Of a stretch of DNA of 64,000 nucleotides, positions 33,377 through 45,200 are shown piece after piece (positions within the stretch are counted from its first letter, which is position 1; each line of letters begins with the position of its first letter). Position numbers and translations under genes: made by a program. Below the pieces are notes generated by a model. It saw only the letters and a program-made list of their open reading frames with translations, made no database searches and was not told the origin of the DNA. This DNA is from Flavobacteriales bacterium (GTDB taxonomy: Bacteria; Bacteroidota; Bacteroidia; Flavobacteriales_F; PHOS-HE28), in the NCBI GenBank assembly GCA_016721005.1, contig JADKJM010000019.1, positions 682,001-746,000 on the forward strand. The letters are read 5' to 3'.

Positions 33377-34756
33377 ATGCGCAAGGCACTCTCGTTCCTA
33401 CTCCTGCTATTCGTTGGTCCTGCTGGGATGGCGCAGCAAGCCGGTCGCTTGGAAGTGACGGTGGACGGCTTGGCCAAAGACACGGTGATGCTCGCCAACT
33501 ACTATGGTAACCGTTTGTTCTATTGCGATACGGCCGTTGCGAACGCGAACGGCGAACTGGTCTTCGATCGCGCCACGGGTTACGCGCCGGGCCAGTATGC
33601 GCTGCTGTGGAATGGGAAGCGTTGTGAGTTGGTCCTGAACGAACCGCTGGTGCGCTTGCACACGGACAGCAAGGACCTCGATGGCTATCTCACCGTTGTG
33701 CAGAGCGTGGAGAATGAATTGTTCCGGGAGCGTAAGCGGCTGGGATCCGCGCCGGAGAATGAAGCGGCTTTACGCGCGTTGGCGGAGAAGAACCAGGGCA
33801 CTTTGGTGGCGAGCATGATCCGCATGAGCGCACCGGCGGTACGCGTTCCCGTGTTGCAGAAGAACGGGACGTTGGACAGTGTGATGACCGACCACAACTT
33901 CCGCGTGCATTACTGGGATGGGATCGACCTTAGCGATGCGCGGATGGTGAACACGCCGGACCTACAGAACCGCTTCGAGGAATTCCTCGCCGTTGCGGTC
34001 CCGGACCATTCCGACACGATCGAACGTTACGTGGACGACCTGCTTGTACGGACCAAGGGCACGAAGGCGGTGATGCACTTCCTGTTGGTGAAGACCTTCG
34101 ATCGTTACGAGAACATGGATGACCGTGGGATGGATGCGCTGTATGTGCACTTGGCGCAGAAGTATGTCTGTGCGAAGGATGTCCCCTCCGGTCCGTCCGG
34201 GATGCCGGATGCGATCCGGGATCACGTATGTGAAATGGCACGGACGAAGGCACCACTGATCATCGGGGCGGTGTCACCCGGCCTGGTCCTGGCGGATACG
34301 AGCGCACACCAATGGATCGACCTGCACAACATGGCGAACAACTATACGGTCGTGGTGTTCTGGAGTCCGCATTGCGGCCATTGCAAACAGGCACTGCCTG
34401 CGTTCCATGAGAAGTACGATCAGGTGCTTCGGAAACAAGGCGTGGGCGTGTACGCCGTCGCGGACGCGACCGACGCCACCTTGTTCGCGGATTGGAAAGC
34501 ATTCGTGCGTGAGAAGCACTTGACCTGGACCAACGTGGGTTGTCCTTACAATGTGTACCAAGCGTTCATACAGGATCCTGCGCGCAAGGCACCCGCGAAC
34601 ACGACAGCGGCCAGCATCATGTACAAGGAAACGTGGAAGGTCAACGTCACCCCGAAGTACTTCGTGCTCGATCGCGAACATCGCATCATCGCCCGGCCCA
34701 AGACGATCAACGAGATCCTATCCGCGATCGAAGAGGACCGGAAGCGATCACACTAG
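33377..34756 (+). CDS. exported thioredoxin-like disulfide reductase (TlpA/DUF5106 type)
   Basis: A 459-aa protein with a signal peptide (1-19, ending GMAQQ). The N-terminal 80 residues are a DUF4369-like beta domain (LEVTVDGLAKDTVMLANYYG). A helical DUF5106-like middle part follows. The C-terminal thioredoxin fold starts near residue 300 with VVFWSPHCGHCKQALP (redox CGHC motif) and has the cis-Pro in VTPKYFVLD. It probably acts in the periplasm on disulfides of exported proteins. The many disulfide-type Cys pairs in the secreted repeat proteins nearby are plausible substrates, but that is inference. Confidence 0.88.
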   Translation: MRKALSFLLLLFVGPAGMAQQAGRLEVTVDGLAKDTVMLANYYGNRLFYCDTAVANANGELVFDRATGYAPGQYALLWNGKRCELVLNEPLVRLHTDSKDLDGYLTVVQSVENELFRERKRLGSAPENEAALRALAEKNQGTLVASMIRMSAPAVRVPVLQKNGTLDSVMTDHNFRVHYWDGIDLSDARMVNTPDLQNRFEEFLAVAVPDHSDTIERYVDDLLVRTKGTKAVMHFLLVKTFDRYENMDDRGMDALYVHLAQKYVCAKDVPSGPSGMPDAIRDHVCEMARTKAPLIIGAVSPGLVLADTSAHQWIDLHNMANNYTVVVFWSPHCGHCKQALPAFHEKYDQVLRKQGVGVYAVADATDATLFADWKAFVREKHLTWTNVGCPYNVYQAFIQDPARKAPANTTAASIMYKETWKVNVTPKYFVLDREHRIIARPKTINEILSAIEEDRKRSH

Positions 34757-34800
34757 CGCTGTGATCACACAACATGCGCAACCGCGGTCGGTCGCGCATG
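34746..34800. terminator. two hairpins between convergent genes
   Basis: GATCACA (34746-34752) pairs with TGTGATC (34760-34766), spanning the stop codon. CATGCGC (34773-34779) pairs with GCGCATG (34794-34800). There is no T-run, so termination is inferred from position alone. Confidence 0.4.
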
Positions 34801-34825
34801 AGGTCAACGATCCCCGGCCACTCCG

Positions 34826-35797
34826 CTATCGCTTTCCACCGTGATTGCCGGGCGCCTTCCGGGGCGTGGTCCGACCGGGCTGTTTGGCCGGACTCGGCGC
34901 CTTGTGCGGGCTCGTGCGTGCGGGCGGCTTGTTCGTCGGGCGGGTGGCGGGCTTGTCCGCAGGCCTGGCCGGTTTACGGGCCGGATCATTCACGCTTCCG
35001 GGTTTCGCATCCCGCACTGGAGCTGTCGGCTTCACTTCACCCGCATTGCTGCGCTGTCTGACAACCGTGTTGTTCCGGACCACGGTGGATGATACACTCC
35101 GCCGATGCGCATAGATGTTGTGTGCTTGCTCCACGCGACAGATGTGTACGGGATGGTACCAGCCGTAGTAGGGTCGGGGGAAGCCCCAGAAATATCCCCA
35201 ACCGAACGGACGCCATGGACTCCACCATTGCGGGTAATAACCCCAGTACCATGGGGAACTCCAACCGTACCAGCTCGGGCCGTAGCACCACTGCACACCG
35301 GGCCACATCCACACATTCACCCAAAGGGTCACTTGTGCCGCCGGTGCCGATGGCCCACCGGCCTTACGCCCGCCCTCCTTCACTTCCTCCTGCGGTTCGA
35401 TGATGGTGCTTTCCGGATAGAGCTCCTCATCGCCACGGATCTGGATAGCTGCAACCGCCGCTCCGGTCTTCTCCAATTCGATGGCCGCCACATCCTGAAG
35501 ATCCTCCTTGGCCAAGGCCACTTGAAGGACGATCACGCGGGCGTCACCGTCCGCGATGGTCTTCACATGGATGTAGTCGATCTCGCCGTTCGCATCGAGG
35601 TCCAGGTTGTTCACGTGGTTGGCCTCGGTATTCAGCGCTTGTTCGAATGCATCGAGGTCCTTGGCGTTCTTGAAAAGTTCCAAAGCGCCACGTAGGCTGA
35701 AATTGTCACCCGGCAGTCCGGTGCTGTCCGGGACCTGCGGCGTTGCACAGACCAAGGTGGTGAGCAGGAATGAGAAGGGAAGCAGGGTCGTTCGCAT
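34826..35797 (-). CDS. exported Trp/Tyr-rich protein of unknown function
   Basis: A 323-aa protein with a signal peptide (about 1-20). The first 130 residues are acidic, with DLDANGEIDYIHVKTIADGD resembling a domain conserved in Bacteroidota. A remarkable central segment of about 60 residues is dominated by Trp, Tyr, Gly and Pro (WMWPGVQWCYGPSWYGWSSP and continuing). The C-terminus is basic and Pro/Lys/Arg-rich, without a known sorting signal. I know similar proteins from other Bacteroidota genomes but not a function. It is divergent from the giant adhesin gene. Confidence 0.75.
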   Translation of the reverse strand: MRTTLLPFSFLLTTLVCATPQVPDSTGLPGDNFSLRGALELFKNAKDLDAFEQALNTEANHVNNLDLDANGEIDYIHVKTIADGDARVIVLQVALAKEDLQDVAAIELEKTGAAVAAIQIRGDEELYPESTIIEPQEEVKEGGRKAGGPSAPAAQVTLWVNVWMWPGVQWCYGPSWYGWSSPWYWGYYPQWWSPWRPFGWGYFWGFPRPYYGWYHPVHICRVEQAHNIYAHRRSVSSTVVRNNTVVRQRSNAGEVKPTAPVRDAKPGSVNDPARKPARPADKPATRPTNKPPARTSPHKAPSPAKQPGRTTPRKAPGNHGGKR

Positions 35798-36256
35798 GAT
35801 CATGAGGATTCACATGTTGGACCACCATCATCGTGCCGGGTTCGATCACGGATGGATCGTTTTCGAAGGATCATGCTGATCCGCGGGTCGAATGGTCCGA
35901 CCGGGAAGTGCATCAGGTTCATGTTCTTCGGTTCGGTATCAAGTGAACGAACGGATGGTTGAAGGACCACTCCTTGATCAAGATCCACTTTAGGTGGTCG
36001 TATGTATCGAGCCGATGAAGCGGCTCATTCCATCGACGCAACGGATCCGATCGGCCGATCAATGGAGGTCAGCATTCCACGGATCGTCCCACATCCGTCT
36101 GTTGACAAGTGCACATGCATGCGAGGAGCACCACAAGGGGGTCGGTCTACGTTTGTCCAGCACCCAACCGGCACGCGCTGGATCCCGCATAGTGCGGGCC
36201 TGAGCCGCCAAGCGGTCCGCGTTCGTTCCGGCCGGTGCTTACAAGCTGGTCGGTAC
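35798..36256. other. divergent intergenic region before the giant adhesin
   Basis: A TACGTTTG box at 36148-36155 matches TAnnTTTG and would give a leader of about 97 nt for the adhesin gene. No gene, RNA or repeat is recognised in the rest of this 459-bp region. Confidence 0.5.
36148..36155 (+). promoter_or_regulatory. -7 box TACGTTTG for the giant adhesin operon
   Basis: A perfect TAnnTTTG with no clear -33 TTG. It is the only such box in the region before the 3248-aa protein, PorP/SprF and PorE-like gene cluster. Confidence 0.45.
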
Positions 36257-39200
36257 ATGGCAGAACAACGACGCGTTTCGATCGCGGCCCGCAAAGCGGG
36301 TAGCGCACTGATCTCCTTCTTCCGCAACCTGATCCCCGTGGTCGCTGCGCTGCTGCTTTGGCAGAGCGAGGCGCATGCCACGCACGCTATGGGTGGGGAG
36401 ATCACCTATGAGTGCATTGGTACAGGGATCTATCGTGTGCAATTGAATTTCTATCGTGATTGCAATGGGGTGGCCGCGCCCACCAACTGTAGCAACGGGC
36501 GTCAATTCCGTCTGCGCAGCACGGCGTGCAACATCACATTGAACCCGTGCTTCAGCTTGGATGGCGTGGATGTGGTCACACCCCTGTGCTTCGGAGCCGC
36601 GGATCGCTGCACGAATTCATCGGCACAGTATGGTATCGAGCGCTACCGGTTCAGTGCGGTGGTGAATTTGAGCGCCTATGCGGGTTGCGGTTCGGACTGG
36701 ATCATCGACTGGGACCTGTGCTGCCGGAACAATGCGATCACCTCCTTGAACAATCCCGGTTCACGCAACCTCTATCTGTATGCGCAGTTGAACCAGGTCG
36801 CGGCCCCGTGCAACAACTCACCGCGGTACCTCAATACCCCGACGCCTTTCGCATGTGTCGGCCAGGCGGTGAGCTACAACCACGGGTTCAATGATGTGGA
36901 CGGGGATTCCCTCGCCTTCTCGTTGACCGGTGCTTTGGGCGCGAATGGAAGTGCCATACCATATAGTGCCGGTTACACCGCGCTACAACCGATCATTACC
37001 AGCGGTGGCGCGAACGCGGTCCAGATCAATCCGGTCACCGGTACGATCACCTTCACGCCGAGCATCCAACAGTTCAGTGTGGTGACGGTTCTGGTACGTG
37101 AGTTCCGGAATGGTGTGCAGATCGGCCAGTACATCCGCGACGTGCAATTCGCGATCATCGCGTGCAGCAACAACCTGCCGCAGGTGAGCGGGGTGAACGG
37201 AACGGGCAGCTATAGCTATTCGGTTTGCGCGGGCCAGAGCTTCTGCTTCACGGTGAACAGCAGCGATGGCGATGCGGGTCAAGTGGTGACCATGGCCTGG
37301 AACAACGGCATTCCGTCCGGCACCTTCACCACCACTGCGGGTCCGTTGCCGGTGGGAACATTCTGCTGGACACCAACTGCCGCCAACATCGGGCAGAACC
37401 TCTTCTCGGTGAATGTGCAGGACAATGCCTGTCCGTTGGTCGGCTTGAACAATTTCGGGTTCTCGGTGCAGGTCACGCCGCCGTTCACGCCATCCAACGC
37501 AGGGCCGGATCAGAGCGTGTGTGGTAGCTCGGCAACACTTGCTGGGCTGTTGCCCTTCGCGGTCCCCGGCACATGGAGCGTGGTGAATGGAACCGGAACA
37601 TTCGGCAATGTGAACAGCCCGACTTCCACGGTCACCGGTCTAACCGTTGGTGTGAACACCTTCCGTTGGACGGTGAACTACGGTACCTGCGGAACCACGA
37701 GTGATGATGTCATCATCACCAGCTACAACCCGGCACAAGCCGCGGCCAATGCAGGTCCGGACCAGAGTGTGTGCCTACCGAGCACGAGCACCACACTTGC
37801 GGCCAACACCGCTGGAAGCCCAGCGGTTGGAACATGGACCTTGATCAGTGGTACAGGGGCCTTCGCGAATGCGAACAGTCCTACTACTTCTGTAAGTGGT
37901 CTCAGCGTGGGCGCGAACACCTTCCGCTGGTCCATCAACAACGGGCCTTGTGGTACACCGACCAATGATCAGGTAACGGTATTCGTATACAGCAATGTTC
38001 AAGCTGCTGCGAACGCCGGACCTGACCAGCAACTCTGTGCACCCACCACCACCGCGAACCTTGCGGGTAATGCATTGATCTTCCCTGCGACCGGCGCGTG
38101 GACGGTGCAGAACGGTACCGGCACATTCGCCAACGCAGCCAGCCCGACAACCTCGGTGAGCGGTTTGAGCATCGGTGTGAACACCTTCCGTTGGACCATC
38201 AGCAACGGTCCATGCGTACCGCCGACCTCGGTGGATGATGTGACCGTGACCTTGTTCAATCCAGCGAGCCCGAATGCGAACGCGGGTCCGAACCAACAGG
38301 TGTGCTCTGCTGCAACAACACTCGCTGGGAACACCCCCATTTCTCCTGCGGCAGGTGTCTGGACCGTGGTCAGTGGCACAGGTGTATTCGCTCTCGCGAA
38401 CAGCCCCACCTCCGGTGTTAGTGGATTGAGCATCGGAAACAACGTATTCCAATGGACGGTGAACAATGGACCATGTGCCAATGGCGTCACCACGAGCCAG
38501 GTCACCATCACACGCTACGATCCGAATACCCCGCTTTCCAACGCAGGCCCGGATATCTCGCTTTGTAGTGTGGGTGCCACAGGAGTGGCCAGTGCAACCA
38601 TGGCTGCCAGTGCGGCTACCGCACCTGCCGTCGGTCTCTGGACGATCATCAGTGGGCCGGCCGGTGCGGTGATCACTTCACCGGGAAGCCCGACCACGAC
38701 CGTGACCAACCTTGCTGTTGGCACGCACACCCTCCGCTGGACAGTGAACAACGGTCCCTGCGTACCGCCCACGTCCACGGATGATGTGGTGATCCGGATC
38801 TTCGATCGCAATGCCGCGGTGGCCAATGCGGGTCCGAACCAGAACCTCTGTGCACCCGTTGCCAGCGTGACCCTCGCAGCCAACACGCCGACGGCACCCG
38901 CCACCGGCACATGGACATTGATCAGTGGAGCCGGTGTGTTCGCGAATGCGACCAGCCCGACGACGACCGTAACAGGCATGGCGCTCGGAGCGAACGTGTA
39001 TCGATGGACCACGAACAACGGTCCTTGCCCAGGCGCAGTGACCACGAGTGATGTCACCATCACCTTGTTCAACCCGGCCGTTGCGGTTGCGAACGCAGGT
39101 CCGGATCAAGCACTGTGCGGTGAAACGAGCACGGTGATGGCGGCGAACGCCGTGGCAGCGCCGGCGGTAGGTACGTGGACGGTGGTGAGTGGAACGGCGA

Positions 39201-42200
39201 CGATCGGAAGTCCGAACGGTGCGGCCACAGCGATCACCGGGATGGGCACTGGTAGTGTTACGCTGCGTTGGACGGTGAACAACGGACCGTGCGGATCGAG
39301 CAGTGATGACGTGACGATCCTGAACTACGATCCGAACAACCCGATCGCGAACGCGGGTCCGGATCAGAGCATTTGCGTGCCGGTAGCACCGAACGTGGTG
39401 TTCATGAGCGCGAGTGCGGTCACCTTCCCGGCAACAGGGACATGGACCATCGTCTCCGCAGCGCTGGGGATCACGATCGCTGACGTGAACAGCCCGACCA
39501 CGATGGTCAGCAACTTGATCGTGGGTACGCACGTGTTCCGATGGACGGTGGACAACGGGCCTTGCGCCACGGGGATCACCACCGATGATGTGACCATCCG
39601 CGTGTACGACTTCAGCAATCCATTGGCGAACGCTGGACCTGACCGATCGCTATGCACCACCAACGGATCCACGACGATGGCGGGTAGCAACATCATCAGC
39701 CCTGCAGTGGGGACATGGACGTTGGTGACCGGTACCGGAACGATCACCAGTGCCAACAGCCCGACCACCACGATCACGGGTCTTCAGGTAGGACAGAACA
39801 TCTTCCAATGGACGGTGGACAACGGCCCCTGCATGCCGATCTCCACGGACCAGATGAGCATCTTCGTTTACGACCCGAACAATGCGGTCGCGAACGCGGG
39901 TGATAACCAGAGTTTCTGCACACCGGTAACGAGCACCACGATGCAGGGCAGTGCGGTGATCTTCCCCGCACAAGGAACCTGGTCGCAAGCGTTCGGACCT
40001 GCGGCCACGATCGTGAGTCCGAACGATCCGCTCACGAGTATCACGGGCATCGGTGTGGGTGTGAGCCAGTTCGTATGGACGGTGACCAATGGTCCCTGCC
40101 CGAACGGTGTCACCAGCGATCCGATGACGATCACGTTGGCCGATGGCGATGCACAAGCAGCCAATGCCGGACCTGATCAAAGTGTTTGCGGAACCGCGAG
40201 CACCATCACCCTGGCCGCGAATGCGCCAACGGGCGTGGCCATCGGCAGTTGGAGCGTGGTCCAAGGCACGGCCAACTTCACGAACGCAGCCAGTCCGACG
40301 ACCACAGCGAACGGCTTGTCCATCGGCGTGAACATCCTACGTTGGAGCATCAACAACGGGGCATGCGGGATCACCACGGACAACATGACCGTGCTCGTGT
40401 ACGACCCGAACAACCCGGTGGCGAACGCAGGACCGGATCAGCAGATCTGCACGCCGACCACGAGCACCACCCTGGTCGGCAGTTCACTGATCATCCCCGC
40501 TGTGGGAACGTGGACGCTCATTAGCGGCAGCGGAACGATCACCAGCCCGAACACACCCACAACAGGGGTCAGCGGATTGGCGATCGGCGCGAACGTATTC
40601 CAGTGGCAGGTGAATAACGGTGCCTGCCTGAACCCGATCACCACGGATCAGGTGACCGTGTTCCTCTATGATAATGATGCGCCAGCCGCGAACGCGGGTC
40701 CCGATGTGGATGTATGCACGCCGACGAACAGCGTGAGCATGGCCGCCAACAGTGTGGTCGGTTCCGCGATCGGTACATGGACCTTGACCGGCGGAGCGGG
40801 TGGAGTCGTGGCGAACGTGAACAACCCGAACACCACGATCAGCAACCTGCCCGTGGGTACGCACACCTATGCGTGGACGATCGTGAACGGCAATTGCGCG
40901 ACGACGACGGACGAAGTGCGGATCCGTGTGTTCAATGCGCTGAACCCGGTAGCGAATGCGGGCAACGACCAGCAGATCTGTTTCCCGACGGTCACCACCA
41001 CCTTGCAAGGAAGCATCATCATCAGCCCAGCGGTGGGAACGTGGACCTTGGTGAGCGGAACCGGTACACCTACGAACCCCAACAACCCGAACAGCTTCGT
41101 CACGGGCTTGAGCATCGGTGAGAACGTATTCCAGTGGACGGTGAACAATGGTCCCTGCGTGAACCCGATCACCACCGATCTCGTGAGCATCTTCGTGTAT
41201 GACAACCTGCAGGTTGATGCGAACGCCGGTGATGACATCGAGATCTGCACGCCGACTAGCAGCGTTACGCTGAGCGGGAATCCTGCGACATTCCCCGCTG
41301 AAGGATTCTGGTTCCAACTGAGCGGCTTCGGCACGATCACCGATCCTTCCGACCCGAACACCACGGTAACCGGCCTACCGGTCGGTGAGCACATCTTCCA
41401 GTGGACCATCAGCAATGGACCGTGCGGCACCACCACCGATGATGTGGCCGTGCGCGTGTTCGACGAGCTGAACCCGCCAGCGAACGCTGGTCCGGATCAG
41501 GAGATCTGCACGCCGCAAAGCACCGTGACCATGGCGGGTAGCAACGTGATCTTCCCGGCCGCCGGTGTGTGGACCTTGGTCAGTGGCCAAGGCACCATCA
41601 CCACTCCGGGTTCACCAACAAGTGGAATAACGGACCTCGCCGTAGGGGAGAACGTGTTCGAGTGGACCGTGAGCAACGGTCCGTGCGGCGAACCGACCAC
41701 GGATCTCGTGAGCATCTTCGTCTTTGATGCGAACAGCCCGGTGGCGGATGCCGGCCAGGACCAGGATCTCTGTACGCCCACCACCATCACCACCTTGTTC
41801 GGCAACACGCCGATCTTCCCGGCCACTGGCCTGTGGACCCTGGTGAGTGGTTCTGCGACGATCACCGACCCGACCTCACCGACCACCACGATCACCAACA
41901 TCGCTGTGGGCATCAACATCTTCCAATGGACCTTGAGCAACGGTCCATGTGTGAACAGCTTGACGCAGGATCAGGTGACCATCTTCCTGTACGACATCAA
42001 CAACCCGCCTTCGGATGCCGGTCCTGATCAGGAGATGTGTACGCCGCAGACCAGCACGAACCTCGCAGGCAATACGTTGATCGTTCCTGCCTTCGGAACA
42101 TGGTCGCTCGTGAGTGGGCAAGGTGATATCGCCGACGCGAATGATCCGAACACGTTGATCACGAACCTCGCTGTGGGTGAGAACGTGTTCATGTGGACGA

Positions 42201-45200
42201 TCGACAACGGACCTTGCGAGAACTCGGGCAGCATCGATGTGGTGAGCATCTTCGTGTTCGACGACCAGAACGCGGATGCGAACGCTGGTCCCGACCAGGA
42301 ACTGTGTACGCCGAATCTGACGGATGCCACACTCGCCGGTAGCCCGGTGACCTTCCCTTCAGTTGGAACATGGACATTGGTAAGCGGCACCGGAACGATC
42401 GCGAATGCGAACGATCCGAACACGATGGTCTTCGATATCCCCATCGGTGAAAGCATCTTCCAGTGGACCGTGAGCAACGGCCCATGCGGGAACGGACTCA
42501 CCACCGATCAGGTGAGCATCCAAGTGTTCGACGAGACCAACCCGAGCGCGAATGCCGGAGCTGATCAGGATCTCTGCACCAGCGGTGGAACCACGGCACA
42601 ACTGAATGCAAGCGCCGTCACCTTCCCGGCCATCGGTACGTGGACCGTGGTAAGCGGCCAGGGTACCGTCACCGATCCCAACAGCCCGACTACCGACATC
42701 ACCAATCTGGGCGTGGGTGTGATCATCGTGGAGTGGACCGTGGACAATGGTGCGTGTCCGAACGGACTCACGAGCGATCAACTCGTCATCACCTTGTATG
42801 ATGAGTTGAACCCGATCGCGGACGCGGGTGTGGATCAGGAACTCTGCACACCCACGGGAACCACCGCGAGCACCAACCTGCAAGGCAGCGCGATCATCTT
42901 CCCCGCAGTGGGCACATGGACGGTGGTGAGCGGAACAGGCATCCTCTCGAATCCGAACGACCCTGCATCCGCAGTGACGGGTCTTGAGATCGGCGAACAC
43001 ATCTTCCAGTGGACGGTGAGCAACGGTCCGTGCGCGAACCCGCTCACCACCGATATCGTCACCATCCTGGTGTTCGATGAGAACAACCCGGATGCGGAAG
43101 CCGGTCCGGACCAACAGGTCTGCACACCATCGACCAGTGCCACCATGGCCGGTAGTGCGAACACCTTCCCGGCAGTGGGAACATGGACGGTGATCCTCGG
43201 CAGTGGTGACATCGCCGATGCGAATGATCCGAACACGCTGATCACCAACCTTGGTCTTGGCGTGAACATCTTCCAATGGGAAGTCTACAACGGAAGCTGC
43301 GCGAACAGCCTCACCAACGATCAGGTGAGTATCACGCTCTACGACGCGCAAGCACCAGAGGCTGATGCCGGCCCGGATCAGGAGTTCTGCTTCCCGGACA
43401 ATAGCACCACGATCATCGGCAACCCGCCGGTGGGCGCGGCGATAGGAGTGTGGACCCTCGCCGGTGGGGCGGGTGATATCACCGATCCCAACTCGCCGAC
43501 CACCACGGTGACGAACATGCCGATCGGTGAGAACATCTTCCGCTGGACCATCACGAGCGGTGTCTGTGTGACCACCGAGGACGAGGTGAGCCTCTTCGTA
43601 TTCGATCCGCAGGATCCGCAGGCTTTCGCGGGATTGGATCAGGAACTCTGTGTGCCGCAGGACAGCGTGTTCATGGGCGGCAGCTCGCTCATCTTCCCGG
43701 CACAGGGCGCATGGAGCACACTCGTAGGCACGGGTGTGCCGGTGAACCCGAACGATCCGCTCACGATGATCAGCACCTTGAGCATCGGTGTGAACACCTT
43801 CCAGTGGAGTGTCTACAATGGTCCATGCGGAAGCAGCTTGGATGAGGTGACGGTGATCCTTTACGACGATACCACGGCTGCCGCGAACGCCGGCCCTGAT
43901 CTGGAGACCTGCTTGCCGGTCACGGAGATCGACATGCAAGGCGTGATGCCACCTGCTCCAGCACAAGGCACATGGACCGTGATCGCTGGTACTGGCGCGT
44001 TCGATGATCCGAACGATCCCGTCACACACGTCACCGGTCTCACGCAAGGCACCAACACCTTCGTGTGGACCCTGGAGTGGGATCCGTGTCCGAACAACGG
44101 TATCCTCACCGACACGGTGAATGTGTTGATCTACAACCCACTCGCACCGCTTGCGGATGCAGGACCGGATCAGAACCTCTGCACACCCGCGCCCGAGACC
44201 ACCATGGCTGGTAACACGCCGGAGATCCCTGGTGTAGGAACCTGGACACAGGTCCTCGGTGCATCGGCCACCATCGTTTCACCGAATGATCCCGCGACGT
44301 TGATCACGGGTCTTGATGTGGGGTCCTACCAATTCGTGTGGGAGATCTACAACGGCATGTGCGGCTTCGGGCCACCAAGTCGTGACACGGTGCAAGTGGA
44401 CATCTTTGATGGTGAAGCACCTCCGGCGCAAGCCGGTAGCGACATCAGCTGGTGTACGCCGACGAGTACGGCCGTGCTCATCGCCAACGACCCGGTGTTC
44501 CCGGCCACAGGCACATGGACCTCGGTAAGCGGCACGGGTGTGATCGTGGATCCGAGCGACCCGAACACCCTGGTCACCGGTCTCGGTGTGGGACAACATG
44601 ACTTCCTGTGGACGATCAACAACGGGGCCTGCGGTAGCTCCAGCGATGGCATCAGCGTCTTCATCTTCGATGGGAATATGGAGGGAGCGAGTGCGGGCAG
44701 TGATCAGGAACTCTGCACCCCGACCACCAACACAACGCTCTTCGGTAGCCCGGCCACCTTCCCGGCCACGGGTCTGTGGACGGTGATCACCGGTACGGGT
44801 GTGTTCGCGGATGATACCGATCCCGGTACGACCGTGAGCGGCTTGTCCATCGGCACCAACACCTTCCAGTGGACCCTCATGAACGGTCCGTGCGGCGATA
44901 CGCAGGATGCGGTGACCATCACCGTGTTCGATGCATCACATCCGCAGGCCAACGCTGGTCCGGACAAGGAACTCTGTACGCCCACCACGAGCACCACGCT
45001 CAGCGGTAGCCCCATCACTTTCCCGGCCACAGGCACATGGGTGTTCGTAACGGGTACGGGCAATATCAGCGACCCGAATAACCCGAACGCCACGCTCAGC
45101 GGCCTATCGGTGGGTACAGTGGTGTTGCAATGGACAGTGGACAACGGTGCCTGCGGAACCACCACGGACCTGGTGACCATCCGGATCTTCGATGGTCAGG

